Positions 16,501 through 24,009 are shown, numbered from the stretch's first letter. The stretch: 41,419 bases of DNA from Candidatus Neomicrothrix sp. UBA2131 (GCA_002329075.1 DCXR01000069.1:1303-42721), one strand, 5' to 3'. Notes: generated from the letters alone by a model not told the origin. Translations and numbers: made by a program.

Positions 16501-16642
16501 AGGCGGCAGGAACAGGGTCGTCCCGGTTGGGCAGGTCGCGGATGTGGCCGATCGATGATTCGACCTTGTAGCCGTCGCCGAGGTAGCCGGCGATCGTCTC
16601 CGCCTTTGCGGGTGACTCGACGATCACGAGTGCGTAGCTCAT
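13559..16642 (-). CDS. topA: DNA topoisomerase I with an embedded UvrD/PcrA-like segment
   Basis: TopA relaxes negatively supercoiled DNA. The 1027-residue product has the Toprim domain (VESPAK with Glu9; ATDEDREGEAIAWH with the Asp96/Asp98/Glu100 cluster), the SAGRVQSVATR segment and the catalytic Tyr319 in YITYMRTDST. The C-terminal half consists of repeats of the KFGPYV type (GKFGAYVEVG about 628, KFGPYVSLG about 685, KFGPYLTKG about 911, QYGPYVTDG about 977) and a basic tail ending KKKPRRRKS; there are no Cys4 zinc fingers, as usual in actinobacteria. Between the second and third repeat, residues about 715-845 resemble the 2B subdomain of UvrD/PcrA helicases. Its neighbours tmk and holB are typical companions. 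The ATG at 16642 gives the normal N terminus. Confidence 0.97.
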   Translation of the reverse strand: MSYALVIVESPAKAETIAGYLGDGYKVESSIGHIRDLPNRDDPVPAAYKGEPWAKIGIDVDNDFKPLYVVSSRKKDQICKLKRLLAGADELFLATDEDREGEAIAWHLLEVLNPKVPVKRMVFHEITKGAITRALQETRDIDRRLVDAQEARRILDRLYGYEISPVLWRKITTGLSAGRVQSVATRIVVERERERMDFVAAGYWDLDLTLTAGDGTDFEASLVEVDGRRVAAGRDFGDDGQLANEVVVLDEATATELANGLNGGTVEVVSVESKPYRRRPAAPFITSTFQQEAGRRLRLSSSLAMHAAQGLYQKGYITYMRTDSTTLSDTAQRAARAEVVERFGRAFLPDAPRTYEKKVRSAQEAHEAIRPSGDRFRHPDEVAGELPSTEARVYEMIWQRTVASQMTDAVGETVQLQFSCAAGARRVLLGASGTMIMHQGFRRVYVETTEEARDPASTNDNRESVLPELATGDAVAVADASPQGHTTQPPPRFTEASLVKRLEEIGVGRPSTYASTMETIQDRDYVWRKGSALVPTLSAFAVTTLLERHFPRLIDYDFTATMEAALDEIANGTAEAVPWLSAFYFGSNGDIGLKAKVTTRLGDIDPKGVSTVPLGTTAAGEPVIACYGKFGAYVEVGERTASIPDDTAPDELTVERAVEFLDTPTEQVLGDDPETGLPVIAKAGKFGPYVSLGRFPKWPSPSSPGGRLLALPLHRKELRVALAYAGSIVAEPDDEAVRRAIVIPKRGVGKGAFERLDAFATKHGISLTTTFERAEEAGVTSAAVKGIRSFLELRSTMRGRTGEGAATVLRATLEASGYLAELRSADEEDRLGNLESLFTVLDEFTSIDEMVEELDRIADLESQPKPRTASLFQTMTLERITFEDAMQLLSLPRTVGVDPADGVEVTVQNGKFGPYLTKGSDSRSLDNEEQLLTITLDECLTILAQPKKYGRARTKPPLRDLGTDPHSDRTILLKDGQYGPYVTDGETNASLRRGDSVEEISDERAAELLAERRAKGPAKKKPRRRKS
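14108..14500 (-). other. UvrD/PcrA 2B-subdomain-like insert in TopA
   Basis: Residues about 715-845 of TopA read like the 2B subdomain of superfamily 1 helicases: HRKELRVALAY, an EPDDEAVRR stretch, IPKRGVGKGAFERLDAFA (a helix-hairpin-helix-like DNA-binding turn), HGISL, a GYLAEL block and LGNLESLFTVLDEF. Order and spacing match PcrA/UvrD proteins. No Walker or other helicase ATPase motif is present. TopA sequence resumes at PKPRTASLF. The frame is intact throughout. Confidence 0.85.
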
Positions 16643-16688
16643 GTGGCGTACCCCGGTGGTGGCGCCACTCCCGATGCTGTCATGACGG

Positions 16689-18065
16689 TCATGCCCCCGG
16701 TGGTGGGCTGTCGACGTCGGTGGCGGGTTGGATGTCGGCCGGCCTGCTCCTGCAGAGGACCACGGATCCGACTATTGCGGCGACCACCGAGGCGGCCAGC
16801 ACGCCGATCTTGGCCTCGTTCTGGAGCATGACGGTGTCGTAGGCGAGGCCCGTGATGAACAGCGAGACCGTGAAGCCGATACCGGCAATGGCTGAGATGC
16901 CGACGATGTGGCGTGGGGCAGCACCGGCCGGCAGGGCGCTGAATCCCAGTCGGACGGCAAGCAGGGTGAACAGGGAGACGCCGACGATCTTGCCGACAAC
17001 CAGGCCGAACACCACCCCGAGCGTGACCGCCGAACCCGTGGCGTCGGCCAGCAGGTCACCGTTGATCTCGATGCCTGCGTTCGCCAGGGCGAACACGGGG
17101 ATGATGACGAGGCTCGTCAACGGATGCAGGAGGTGGCCGATTCGTTCGGCGACCGACACCGACTCGCCGAGCATGAATCCGGCCCTACGCACCGAGTTGG
17201 CGTCAACATCCCCTTCGACGATCGGCTGCACCGCCCTGACGACGTGGTCTGGACCGGTCAGCGGCTCGGCGGGTGCCAGGACGCCCATCGCCACACCGGC
17301 GAGGGTGGCATGGATGCCCGACTCGAACGTGGCATACCAGAGGACGACACCCAGCCCTATGTAGATCGGAACGTACCGCACCTCCAGCTTCTTCAGCAGG
17401 CGTTCGGCGACGAGGACCGCTGCGATCAGGAACAGCCATTCGGTGGCGAGTTCGCTGGTGTAGAAGACGGCGATCACGATGATGGCGCCGATGTCGTCGA
17501 CGATCGCCAGGGCCAGGAGGAACACCTTCAGCGGCGTCGGCACCCGGCTGCCGAGAAGCGACAGGACTCCGACGGCGAAGGCAATGTCGGTTGCCATCGG
17601 GATCCCCCATCCGGAGGCGGCCTCGCCACCCGGGTTGAAGGCAAAGAAGATGAGGGCGGGCACGACCATCCCTCCGAACGCCGCTACGGCAGGAAGAAGC
17701 GCAGCCCGTCGTTCGCGCAGTTCGCCTGCGACCAGTTCCCGCTTGATCTCGAGTCCGACCACGAAGAAGAACAGCACCATCAGGATGTCGTTGACGAAGT
17801 CGACGAGCGTCAGTGGGTGGCCGCCGTGTTCGAGTGAGAACCAGCTACCCACCGAGAATTCGATCTCGGAGTGCCAGAAGTCCTGATATCCGGCCGACCA
17901 GGGGGAGTTGGCCCACACGAGGGCGACGACCGTCGCCGCCACGAGAACGATGCCCGCTGCCGCTTCGATCCCGAGGAAGCGCAGCATCGGTCGCCCGATG
18001 ACTCGCGCCAGGGGACGGTCGCTGCCGAGCCAGGTCAGGGGGGAAGGGGGTGTGCGTTGGGTCAT
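16689..18065 (-). CDS. nhaA: Na+/H+ antiporter NhaA
   Basis: NhaA expels Na+ in exchange for protons, keeping pH and sodium balance. The 458-residue membrane protein has the family core: VNDILMVLFFFVVGLEIKRELV, MATDIAFAVGVLSLLGSRVP and LAIVDDIGAIIVIAVFY, where the adjacent Asp pair binds ions, and later SAIAGIGFTVSLFITGLAY. It is longer than the Escherichia coli protein because of a loop near residues 270-310 and a polar C-terminal tail. It begins 71 bases after the RsbW-like gene on the same strand and ends 46 bases before topA, so it may belong to either transcript. Confidence 0.96.
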   Translation of the reverse strand: MTQRTPPSPLTWLGSDRPLARVIGRPMLRFLGIEAAAGIVLVAATVVALVWANSPWSAGYQDFWHSEIEFSVGSWFSLEHGGHPLTLVDFVNDILMVLFFFVVGLEIKRELVAGELRERRAALLPAVAAFGGMVVPALIFFAFNPGGEAASGWGIPMATDIAFAVGVLSLLGSRVPTPLKVFLLALAIVDDIGAIIVIAVFYTSELATEWLFLIAAVLVAERLLKKLEVRYVPIYIGLGVVLWYATFESGIHATLAGVAMGVLAPAEPLTGPDHVVRAVQPIVEGDVDANSVRRAGFMLGESVSVAERIGHLLHPLTSLVIIPVFALANAGIEINGDLLADATGSAVTLGVVFGLVVGKIVGVSLFTLLAVRLGFSALPAGAAPRHIVGISAIAGIGFTVSLFITGLAYDTVMLQNEAKIGVLAASVVAAIVGSVVLCRSRPADIQPATDVDSPPPGA

Positions 18066-18136
18066 ACGTGGTTTCGTGTCTGTTGGGGCTGATGGGCGTC
18101 GGGCACGGTAGTGGCCATGGCGCGTCCTGCCACCGA

Positions 18137-18583
18137 TCAGGTTTCGTCGGTTGTGCCCGAGAAGCGGACGACGAGGCGCACGGCGGTGCCGTCGACGCTC
18201 GTTTCGACGGTGGTCTCGTCCGCCAGTCGTCGCATCAGCGAGAGGCCCAGGCCCGACTCGTACTCGAGCCGTTCGGGGGATTCGACGTCGGGAAGGGCAC
18301 GGACCCCGTCGGGGTCGAAGCCCTCGCCTCGATCGGTCACCTCGATCTCTATCTGCTCGGCCGCCAGGTTGCAGCGAACGACGACCCGGTCATCGACACC
18401 TGACATGACCTGGGCCTCGATGGCGTTGGTCACCGCCTCGGAGACCGCCAGGCGGAGGTCGGCGATACGTTCAGCGTCGAGGCCAAGATCGACTGCCGCC
18501 GTTTCGCCGATGACCGTTCGGACCAGTTGGAGGTACTCCGGCCGCGCCGGGATCAGGAGTTCGACGACGCCCTCTGCCTTCAT
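18137..18583 (-). CDS. RsbW-like serine kinase / anti-sigma factor
   Basis: A 148-residue GHKL ATPase of the anti-sigma kinase type. The N box is LRLAVSEAVTNAIEA, the G1 box DRGEGFDP and the G2 region ESGLGLSLMRRLAD. In the partner-switching scheme such proteins bind a sigma factor and are released when they phosphorylate or bind a STAS antagonist. The start ATG 18583 overlaps the stop of the STAS gene as ATGA, so the kinase and its likely antagonist are made together. Which sigma factor it controls is not shown. Confidence 0.9.
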   Translation of the reverse strand: MKAEGVVELLIPARPEYLQLVRTVIGETAAVDLGLDAERIADLRLAVSEAVTNAIEAQVMSGVDDRVVVRCNLAAEQIEIEVTDRGEGFDPDGVRALPDVESPERLEYESGLGLSLMRRLADETTVETSVDGTAVRLVVRFSGTTDET

Positions 18584-18948
18584 GCCGACGCACCCACGGC
18601 TGCGTCCACGGACTCGTGGAATTCGAACACCCGGTCCAGGTCGCACATCTCGAAGACGCGCTGCAACCTGGGTTCGGGACACACCAGTGCCAGTTCGCCG
18701 TGGTGGCTCCGGACCCTTCGCAGTGCTGCGATCACCGTGCCCAGGCCGGTGGAGTCGATGAAGTCGACGGCGGTCAGGTCGAGCACGAGCCGGGTGTCAC
18801 CGGCAGCGACCATCTGAGCCACCTCCTTGCGGAGCCTGGGTGCACCGGCCATATCGAGGTCGCCGAAGAGGACGAGAACCGACCACGGGTTCCGCTGGAC
18901 GCAATGGAACTCGAGGTGCACGTGGATTCCCCAGCCTCTGTACGGCAC
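18580..18948 (-). CDS. STAS-domain anti-sigma factor antagonist (RsbV-like)
   Basis: A 122-residue STAS protein with the hallmark VDFIDSTGLG, whose Ser66 is the residue phosphorylated by RsbW-type kinases. It would free a sigma factor by binding the kinase encoded directly downstream (overlap ATGA). The start is GTG 18948, or GTG 18921, which would drop the first nine residues; a TAGCGT hexamer at 18963-18968 on the minus strand could serve as -10. The gene starts only 17 bases after tadE, so it may be read through from the pilus operon. Confidence 0.9.
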   Translation of the reverse strand: MPYRGWGIHVHLEFHCVQRNPWSVLVLFGDLDMAGAPRLRKEVAQMVAAGDTRLVLDLTAVDFIDSTGLGTVIAALRRVRSHHGELALVCPEPRLQRVFEMCDLDRVFEFHESVDAAVGASA

Positions 18949-18965
18949 GATGGTCGATGCCCACG

Positions 18966-19412
18966 CTACCGAACGGGCGCTCTCGTCTGGGGCACGCCTT
19001 TCTGGTGTATGCCTTCCGATGACCAGGTCCGGGGCAGGTCGACGCCCTCCCGGCGCATCGTTGCGAATGCCGTGACCGTAACCTCGGGGAGGAGTACCCC
19101 CACCAGCGGTACATCAGTCGGGTCACCATAGGTGACCGTGACGGTGACGAGGTCTCCGTCGATGCGACGGTCGACATCGGTGGCGCTCGGCAGCAGCCCC
19201 GACGAGCCGACCACGGCTTCGCGAATCCGGTCGAGGTCGCCGCCCACCGCAGCGACCCTGACGCCCTCCCGGGCTGCGTGGTGGACGAGAACGAGGCTGC
19301 GCACCACGAAGCCCACCTGGACCAGGAAGAGGGCTAGCACTATGAGAACGGGTACGACCAGTACAAGTTCGATCGTCGCCTGGCCCCGCTCGTCGTGGGG
19401 TCGGAGCCGCAC
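18966..19412 (-). CDS. tadE: TadE-like pseudopilin
   Basis: A 148-residue protein whose N terminus, ERGQATIELVLVVPVLIVLAL, is the prepilin-like helix of TadE proteins: a short basic leader, the QATIE motif for prepilin peptidase or Sec processing, and one transmembrane helix. The remaining 100 residues are a small extracellular domain with a VTVTVTYGD strand. TadE-type proteins are minor pseudopilins needed for Flp pilus assembly. It starts with GTG immediately after the flp stop codon. Confidence 0.88.
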   Translation of the reverse strand: MRLRPHDERGQATIELVLVVPVLIVLALFLVQVGFVVRSLVLVHHAAREGVRVAAVGGDLDRIREAVVGSSGLLPSATDVDRRIDGDLVTVTVTYGDPTDVPLVGVLLPEVTVTAFATMRREGVDLPRTWSSEGIHQKGVPQTRAPVR

Positions 19413-19640
19413 CTATCCGACCTTGTTGATGAGCGAGTTCAGGACGCGGTCGAACAGCCGCGTGATGCGGTCGGTCCCGGTCGCCCAGCTGGTGACGAGG
19501 ATGGCGATGGTTGCTGCACCGAGGATGAGGAGGACGTATTCGGCGGTGGTCTGGCCGCGGTCGTCGAGGGCACGTTCGCTCAGCGCCGCAAGTCGGCAGT
19601 GGATGGGAACTACGACCCATCGCAGGATGGCTCGTTGCAT
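19413..19640 (-). CDS. flp: Flp-family pilin
   Basis: A 75-residue prepilin and probable major subunit of the pilus. After a longer than usual N-terminal leader of about 30 residues it has DDRGQTTAEYVLLILGAATIAIL, the Flp signature in which processing occurs after Gly and Glu5 and Tyr6 follow, and one hydrophobic helix. The ATG at 19640 is preceded by a GGGAGG ribosome binding site at proper distance, the strongest site in the operon, consistent with high expression. tadE follows without a gap. Confidence 0.9.
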   Translation of the reverse strand: MQRAILRWVVVPIHCRLAALSERALDDRGQTTAEYVLLILGAATIAILVTSWATGTDRITRLFDRVLNSLINKVG

Positions 19641-19708
19641 GGACACCTCCCGGTGCTGGATGACGGAGGCGGCAGCGCCGCAAGCGGGGGGAGGGGAGAG
19701 CGTCGACC

Positions 19709-20482
19709 TCAGAGGCCCACCTCGAGGTTGCCGAGGGCGTCGAGCACCATCGGCACGACAGACAGGAGAATGAAGGCGGGCATGACGCAAAGGGCCAGGG
19801 GGAACAACATCAGGACCGGCACCTTCCTGGCCCTGGTCTCGGCCCGACGACGGGAGGTGGCCCTCAGGTCGACGGCCGCTGCCTCGAGGGCGGGGCCAAC
19901 GGGTGCGCCAAGCCGAAGGGATCCGACGAGTGCCGAGAGCAGTGGACGACCGGGCTCGCCGAGGAGGGGTCGCAGCCCTTCGACCTCCTGGGCCAGGGGC
20001 GCCCCCCGATCCGATCGGTCGAGGGCCTCCCGAAGGGCCGCCGACACGGGCCCGTGGCCCCGGGAGGCGGCCTCCGACAGCGCGCCGGCGACCGGGAGCC
20101 CGGCGACCACACCCATCCGGATGAGCCCGACGACCCACGGCAACTCCGCCAGAACCTCCCGACCACGTCGTCGTTCGTCGACCCGGCGGCGGAGTAGCGG
20201 GTAGGCACCGACCAGCGACCCCACAGCGACGGCCGGAACCGGGTGCACGACGAACGCCCCGAATGCGACCAGGCAAGTTGCTCCCACCCTCTTGTCGGCG
20301 GTCGGGTTGTCGGATGCCCCGCTACGTATCAACCGACCGAGGCGGGTGATGGGATCCACGTGCGGGGATCGTGGAACGGCAGACAGGGCCATCGACTGCA
20401 GTGGGCGCCGGGACGGGGTGACCCCCACCCTCGCCGCAATGGCCAGCACGCCCACTGCCCAGGCCGCAGCGACGAGGCCCAT
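19709..20482 (-). CDS. tadC: TadC-like pilus platform protein
   Basis: A 257-residue type II secretion F-domain protein of the Tad system, with membrane helices at both ends (VAAAWAVGVLAIAARVG at the start, LMLFPLALCVMPAFILLSVV near the end) around a cytoplasmic region including LAELPWVVGLIRMGVVAGLPVAGAL. TadC with TadB forms the inner-membrane platform on which CpaF acts. The ATG at 20482 shares one base with the tadB stop (TGATG). An in-frame extension to 20518 lies inside tadB and is not needed. Confidence 0.88.
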   Translation of the reverse strand: MGLVAAAWAVGVLAIAARVGVTPSRRPLQSMALSAVPRSPHVDPITRLGRLIRSGASDNPTADKRVGATCLVAFGAFVVHPVPAVAVGSLVGAYPLLRRRVDERRRGREVLAELPWVVGLIRMGVVAGLPVAGALSEAASRGHGPVSAALREALDRSDRGAPLAQEVEGLRPLLGEPGRPLLSALVGSLRLGAPVGPALEAAAVDLRATSRRRAETRARKVPVLMLFPLALCVMPAFILLSVVPMVLDALGNLEVGL

Positions 20483-21165
20483 CAGGCGACACCGGGGCGG
20501 GAGATGCGCCACATCCACCAGAGGCCGACCGCGTCGAGGCCGAGGCCCAGGATCAAGAGGACCGGGCTGGCGCCACCGAGGAAGCTTCCGGAACGAAACG
20601 GCGAGGTGAGGACGGCGAACCCGAGCGGAGCCAGGCAGACGACGGCCGCCGAGGCCCGGGCCTGCGTGGCCAGGGCACGTGACTCGGCCGCCACGGCCTC
20701 TTCATCGCGCATCGAGTCGGCGACCGAGGTGAGCAGGGCGACGGGCTCACCACCGGCCACCAACGCCAGGTCGACCACCGCCACGATCAGTCCGACCCTG
20801 GTTCCGGGCCGGCGGGACTCCCAGCGCCTCAGGGCTTCGCCGATCGGGGCACCCACCTCGACGTCGCCGGCGACCTGCTGGAGGTCCCTCGCCAGCGGCC
20901 CATCGAACCGCCCGGCGTCGGCGAGGGCCTCGGTCAGGGTGGCGCCCGTGTGGAGTGACCGGGCGAGGTCGTCGACGAAGTCCGGCAGGGCGGCATCGAT
21001 ACGCCGCGGCGACGACCGCCACCGGTTGGCCCATGCCTCGCCTGGTCGGCCCGCACCGGGTCCCGCAGGCTGGTCCGCGGACAGGGGCCGGAGAACCGCC
21101 CGCGGAGGCACCAGTGCGAAGACGACCGCCAGCAGGGCTCCGGCGGCTGTCCAGGCCGGGGTCAC
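20482..21165 (-). CDS. tadB: TadB-like pilus platform protein
   Basis: A type II secretion F-domain protein of about 227 residues. Characteristic parts are ALPDFVDDLARSLHTGATLTEAL and VGAPIGEALRRW, with two C-terminal transmembrane helices. I prefer GTG 21165, which overlaps the cpaF stop as GTGA like other junctions in this window; GTG 21174 in the same frame is possible. It is shorter than proteobacterial TadB, as is usual in actinobacteria. Confidence 0.87.
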   Translation of the reverse strand: MTPAWTAAGALLAVVFALVPPRAVLRPLSADQPAGPGAGRPGEAWANRWRSSPRRIDAALPDFVDDLARSLHTGATLTEALADAGRFDGPLARDLQQVAGDVEVGAPIGEALRRWESRRPGTRVGLIVAVVDLALVAGGEPVALLTSVADSMRDEEAVAAESRALATQARASAAVVCLAPLGFAVLTSPFRSGSFLGGASPVLLILGLGLDAVGLWWMWRISRPGVA

Positions 21166-22292
21166 CGACCCCACCTGCCGGAGGAGGGCTCCGTGGTGAT
21201 CGGCTCACCGCAGGCGACCACCGGCCGGTATGGAGGCTGCTCACCCGAAGGGCGCACCTCGACCACGTCGGTCACCTGCCGGGAGGCCCCCAGCCGGGTC
21301 ATGTGGACCACGAGGTCAACGCTGCCGGCGACGAGGGAGTCGGCGACCCCGGGTGAGAGGCCCGGCGACGCCACGAGGACCATGGTCGAAAGGCGTCGCA
21401 GCGCGTCCGTTGCGCTGTTGGCATGGCAGGTGGAGAGCGAGCCGTCGTGGCCCGTGTTGAGCGCCTGGAGCATGTCGAAGGCCTCGGCACCGCGGACCTC
21501 GCCGACGACGATCCGGTCGGGCCGCATCCGCAGCGCATTGCGGACAAGGTCGCGGACCGTGACCTCGCCGACCCCTTCGCAGTTCGGGGGTCGGGCCTCC
21601 AGGCGCACGACATGGGGTGTGGCGAGCGACAGTTCGGCGGCGTCCTCCACGGTGACCAGCCGTTCGGTGGGGTCGACCGCCGAGGTGAGCGCGGCGAGCA
21701 GGGTCGTCTTTCCCGATCCGGTGGCACCGCTGACGATGATGTTGGCCCGTGCGGCGACCATGCGCCCGAGGAGTACGGCGACGTCGGGGGCGGCCATGTC
21801 GGTGAGGGTGAACCGGCGGTCGCCGAATCGTCTGATGGTGACGCACGGGCCGTCGATGGAGATCGGGGGGACGACGACGTTCACCCTCGAGCCGTCTGCC
21901 AGACGGGCGTCGACCCAGGGGCTGGAACGGTCGACCCTGCGTCCCGTGGGGGCGATGACCCGCTCGACGAGGCGGTCGACCTCGGCGGCGTCGAGTCGGA
22001 TGTCGGTGGCCTCGAGGTGTCCTGAACGCTCGATGAAGACCGGGCCCGGACCGTTGACCATCACCTCGCTCACCATCGGGTCAGCCAGCAGCGGCTGGAG
22101 TGGACCGAGTCCGGTGATCCGAGCCATCACGGCGGCAACGGCGGCGTCGCGTGCCCCGACACCGAGGAGCGGTTCGCGTCGTGCCACCAGTGCCTCGACG
22201 ATGGCCGTCTGGTCACCACCCGGCGAGGCCGCCAGGAGGTCGAGTGCCTCGGCGTGCACCGAGGCGGCCAACCCGGTGGCGACGGAGCTCAC
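21162..22292 (-). CDS. cpaF: Pilus assembly ATPase CpaF/TadA
   Basis: A 376-residue secretion ATPase that powers Flp pilus assembly. Visible features are GLGPLQPLLADPMVSEVMVNG at the N-terminal domain, FIERSG, DARLADGSRVNVVVPP, the Walker A SGATGSGKTTLL, the Asp/Glu box VTVEDAAEL, RMRPDRIVVGEVRG and the HDGSLSTCHAN His box. GTG 22292 overlaps the upstream tadZ-like stop as GTGA. The open frame continues upstream to 22484 but that part overlaps the preceding gene and lacks family similarity. Confidence 0.95.
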   Translation of the reverse strand: MSSVATGLAASVHAEALDLLAASPGGDQTAIVEALVARREPLLGVGARDAAVAAVMARITGLGPLQPLLADPMVSEVMVNGPGPVFIERSGHLEATDIRLDAAEVDRLVERVIAPTGRRVDRSSPWVDARLADGSRVNVVVPPISIDGPCVTIRRFGDRRFTLTDMAAPDVAVLLGRMVAARANIIVSGATGSGKTTLLAALTSAVDPTERLVTVEDAAELSLATPHVVRLEARPPNCEGVGEVTVRDLVRNALRMRPDRIVVGEVRGAEAFDMLQALNTGHDGSLSTCHANSATDALRRLSTMVLVASPGLSPGVADSLVAGSVDLVVHMTRLGASRQVTDVVEVRPSGEQPPYRPVVACGEPITTEPSSGRWGR

Positions 22293-22951
22293 GAGCCCTC
22301 TCCGACGCCCCGGAGCAGCGCCCGGGGAACCCGACGTGCGAGCAGTCCGGCGTCGACCGCCCGGGCGATCGCCGGATCGAGGGGGATGCGCATCGTCACA
22401 GGCGATCCCACGACCGCCTCGACGTCGGTCCGGCCGAGTGCCCGGCCCGGCTCGACGACGAGGGCTACCTCGGTCGGTCGACATACCTGTGCGGGAAGGC
22501 GGCGGAGGGACAGGTAGCAGGCCCGGGTGACGAGGATCGAGCGGGTGGCCCGCTCTACCAGGGGGCTGAGGAGGGCCTCAGGTACCCGTGAGGTACCGAG
22601 GTCGCCAGCGTCGACGACGAGGGGATCGTCGGACTGCACGAGGTGTTCGGCGAGGGCTGCGACACGGCCTGCCTCGGCCTTCTGCCATCCCGAGGTGCCG
22701 AGGGCGACGAGTCGAGTCCCCCCGGGCACGTCTACGGCGAGCCGCTCGAGCGCCTCGGGACCCGGGCCATCGTCCGCCGAGCACCAATCGGTGACGCCCG
22801 GGCCGGCTCCCTCGACGCCGAGTACGGCCGGCAGGTCGCCGGCTAGGTCGAGGAGCAACGGTCGGACACCCCGTCGGGCTGCCGCTAGGGCCAGCCCCGC
22901 CGCCACCACGGTTGTCCCCGATCCGCCCTTGAGCGACCAGCAAACGTTCAT
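22289..22951 (-). CDS. TadZ/CpaE-like ATPase without the Walker Lys
   Basis: A 220-residue MinD/ParA-fold protein, first gene of the pilus operon; TadZ/CpaE proteins position the pilus machine at the pole. It starts MNVCWSLKGGSGTTVVAAGL, where the deviant Walker motif KGGxGKT has Thr for the catalytic Lys, so ATP hydrolysis is doubtful. Further parts are PLLLDLAGDLP and DDPLVVDAGDLG, equivalent to the second Asp motif, and RSILVTRACYL. The receiver-like N-terminal domain of CpaE is absent. AGGGAG lies 8 bases before the ATG at 22951; an upstream in-frame extension has no family features. It diverges from the HAD gene. Confidence 0.82.
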   Translation of the reverse strand: MNVCWSLKGGSGTTVVAAGLALAAARRGVRPLLLDLAGDLPAVLGVEGAGPGVTDWCSADDGPGPEALERLAVDVPGGTRLVALGTSGWQKAEAGRVAALAEHLVQSDDPLVVDAGDLGTSRVPEALLSPLVERATRSILVTRACYLSLRRLPAQVCRPTEVALVVEPGRALGRTDVEAVVGSPVTMRIPLDPAIARAVDAGLLARRVPRALLRGVGEGS

Positions 22952-23104
22952 TCGATTCTCCCTGAGAACGACATCGACCGGGGAAGGCCAGGGGGAGGCA
23001 GGAAACCGGGGGGGGACGCTTGGCCCGAGGGGCGAACGGTCGGCCGAGCCGGACCGTGCCGGACACGTTAGCGACCGCGCCCCGTCCAGCCAACGGCGTC
23101 CTCC

Positions 23105-23110
23105 TAGGCT
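23105..23110 (+). promoter_or_regulatory. Candidate -10 box for leaderless HAD gene
   Basis: TAGGCT on the plus strand, 7 bases before the ATG at 23118. The same hexamer precedes mrp at nearly the same distance. Confidence 0.5.
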
Positions 23111-23117
23111 CGCCGGT

Positions 23118-23912
23118 ATGGAAGCCGCCTTCTTCGACCTGGACCGGACGGTCATCGCCCGGGCCTCGTTGGCGGCCTACGGCCCAGTGCTGCGCAGGGA
23201 GGGCTACCTCAGCGTGCCGATGGCGCTACGTGCTGCCTGGGGACAGGTCGTCTACCGGTTCTTCGGCGCCGACGACGAGTCGATCGACCGGGCGCGGCGG
23301 ACGGCCCTTCGCCTGGCTGCCGGCTGGGACCAGGAGGGTCTGCGCCGGGTCGCACGCGACCACCTCGCAGAGGTCATCGAGCCGATCGTCTACGACGAGG
23401 CACTCGAGCTCATCGACCAGAACCGGGAGGAGGGCCGCCTGGTCGTACTCGTGTCGGCCGCACCCGTGGAGATCGTCGAACCGCTGGCCTCCCACCTCGG
23501 CATCGACGAGTTCGTGGCCACCACCCCGGAGGTCGACCCGGAGGGCCGCTACACCGGCGAGGTCGAGTTCTCGGCACACGGTGAGGGCAAGGCCGAGGCG
23601 ATGTGCCGGCTGGCTGAGGACCGTGGCCTCGACCTGGGTTCGTCGTGGGCCTATTCGGATTCTGTGAGCGACATGCCCATGCTCGAGGCGGTAGGCAACC
23701 CGGTGGCCGTGAACCCCGACCGGCAACTGCGTCGACTCGCCGAGGAGCGGGGCTGGCCGGTGCTGGAGTTCGACCGTCCCGTGGCGCTCGGAGAACGCGT
23801 ACCGCTGGATCGCAGGTGGGGGGCGGTCACCGCGCTGACGCTCGCCCTCGCCCTGGTGGTGTGGGTCGGCGTTCGTCGCACCCGAAAGCGTCCTCGGGCG
23901 ACGGCGGCCTGA
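23118..23912 (+). CDS. HAD-superfamily IB phosphatase, SerB-like, membrane-anchored
   Basis: A 264-residue HAD hydrolase. Motif I is FFDLDRTVI near the N terminus, motif II is VLVSAAP, motif III the Lys in HGEGKAEAM, and motif IV SDSVSDMPML. This spacing with a helical cap after motif I is the HAD-IB subfamily, which includes phosphoserine phosphatases and actinobacterial lysophospholipid or sugar phosphate phosphatases. The C terminus has one transmembrane helix (VTALTLALALVVWVGV) followed by a basic tail, so it is probably tethered to the membrane. The substrate is unknown. The ATG at 23118 is supported by the TAGGCT box 7 bases upstream. Confidence 0.9.
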   Translation: MEAAFFDLDRTVIARASLAAYGPVLRREGYLSVPMALRAAWGQVVYRFFGADDESIDRARRTALRLAAGWDQEGLRRVARDHLAEVIEPIVYDEALELIDQNREEGRLVVLVSAAPVEIVEPLASHLGIDEFVATTPEVDPEGRYTGEVEFSAHGEGKAEAMCRLAEDRGLDLGSSWAYSDSVSDMPMLEAVGNPVAVNPDRQLRRLAEERGWPVLEFDRPVALGERVPLDRRWGAVTALTLALALVVWVGVRRTRKRPRATAA

Positions 23913-23922
23913 GGCACCGGGG

Positions 23923-23997
23923 TCAGATCGAGCGGACCTTCTTGACCGCCATGGCGATCAGGGCTCCGAGCACGGTCAGCATCAGCAACTTCTTCAC
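23923..23997 (-). CDS. 24-residue membrane microprotein
   Basis: A GTG-initiated frame of 24 codons reading VKKLLMLTVLGALIAMAVKK and then VRSI: a Lys-Lys start, one hydrophobic helix of about 15 residues and a basic end. It resembles the start of very small DLW-39-like actinobacterial proteins (weak comparison). There is no ribosome binding site, but a TATCAT box lies exactly 6 bases before the GTG, the arrangement of leaderless genes elsewhere in the window. It sits in the gap between the HAD gene and selC, on the other strand. The function is unknown. Confidence 0.5.
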   Translation of the reverse strand: MKKLLMLTVLGALIAMAVKKVRSI

Positions 23998-24003
23998 GGG
24001 GCC

Positions 24004-24009
24004 ATGATA
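24004..24009 (-). promoter_or_regulatory. Candidate -10 box for the microprotein
   Basis: TATCAT on the minus strand, one base from the general consensus TATAAT, ending 6 bases before the GTG at 23997. No -35 is evident. Confidence 0.5.

Noticed and set aside
16681..16693. CATGAC-G-GTCATG palindrome at the end of nhaA as an operator or terminator
   Set aside because: It overlaps the nhaA stop codon, is only 6 bp per arm, and has no positional match to a start or T-tract; support is too thin.
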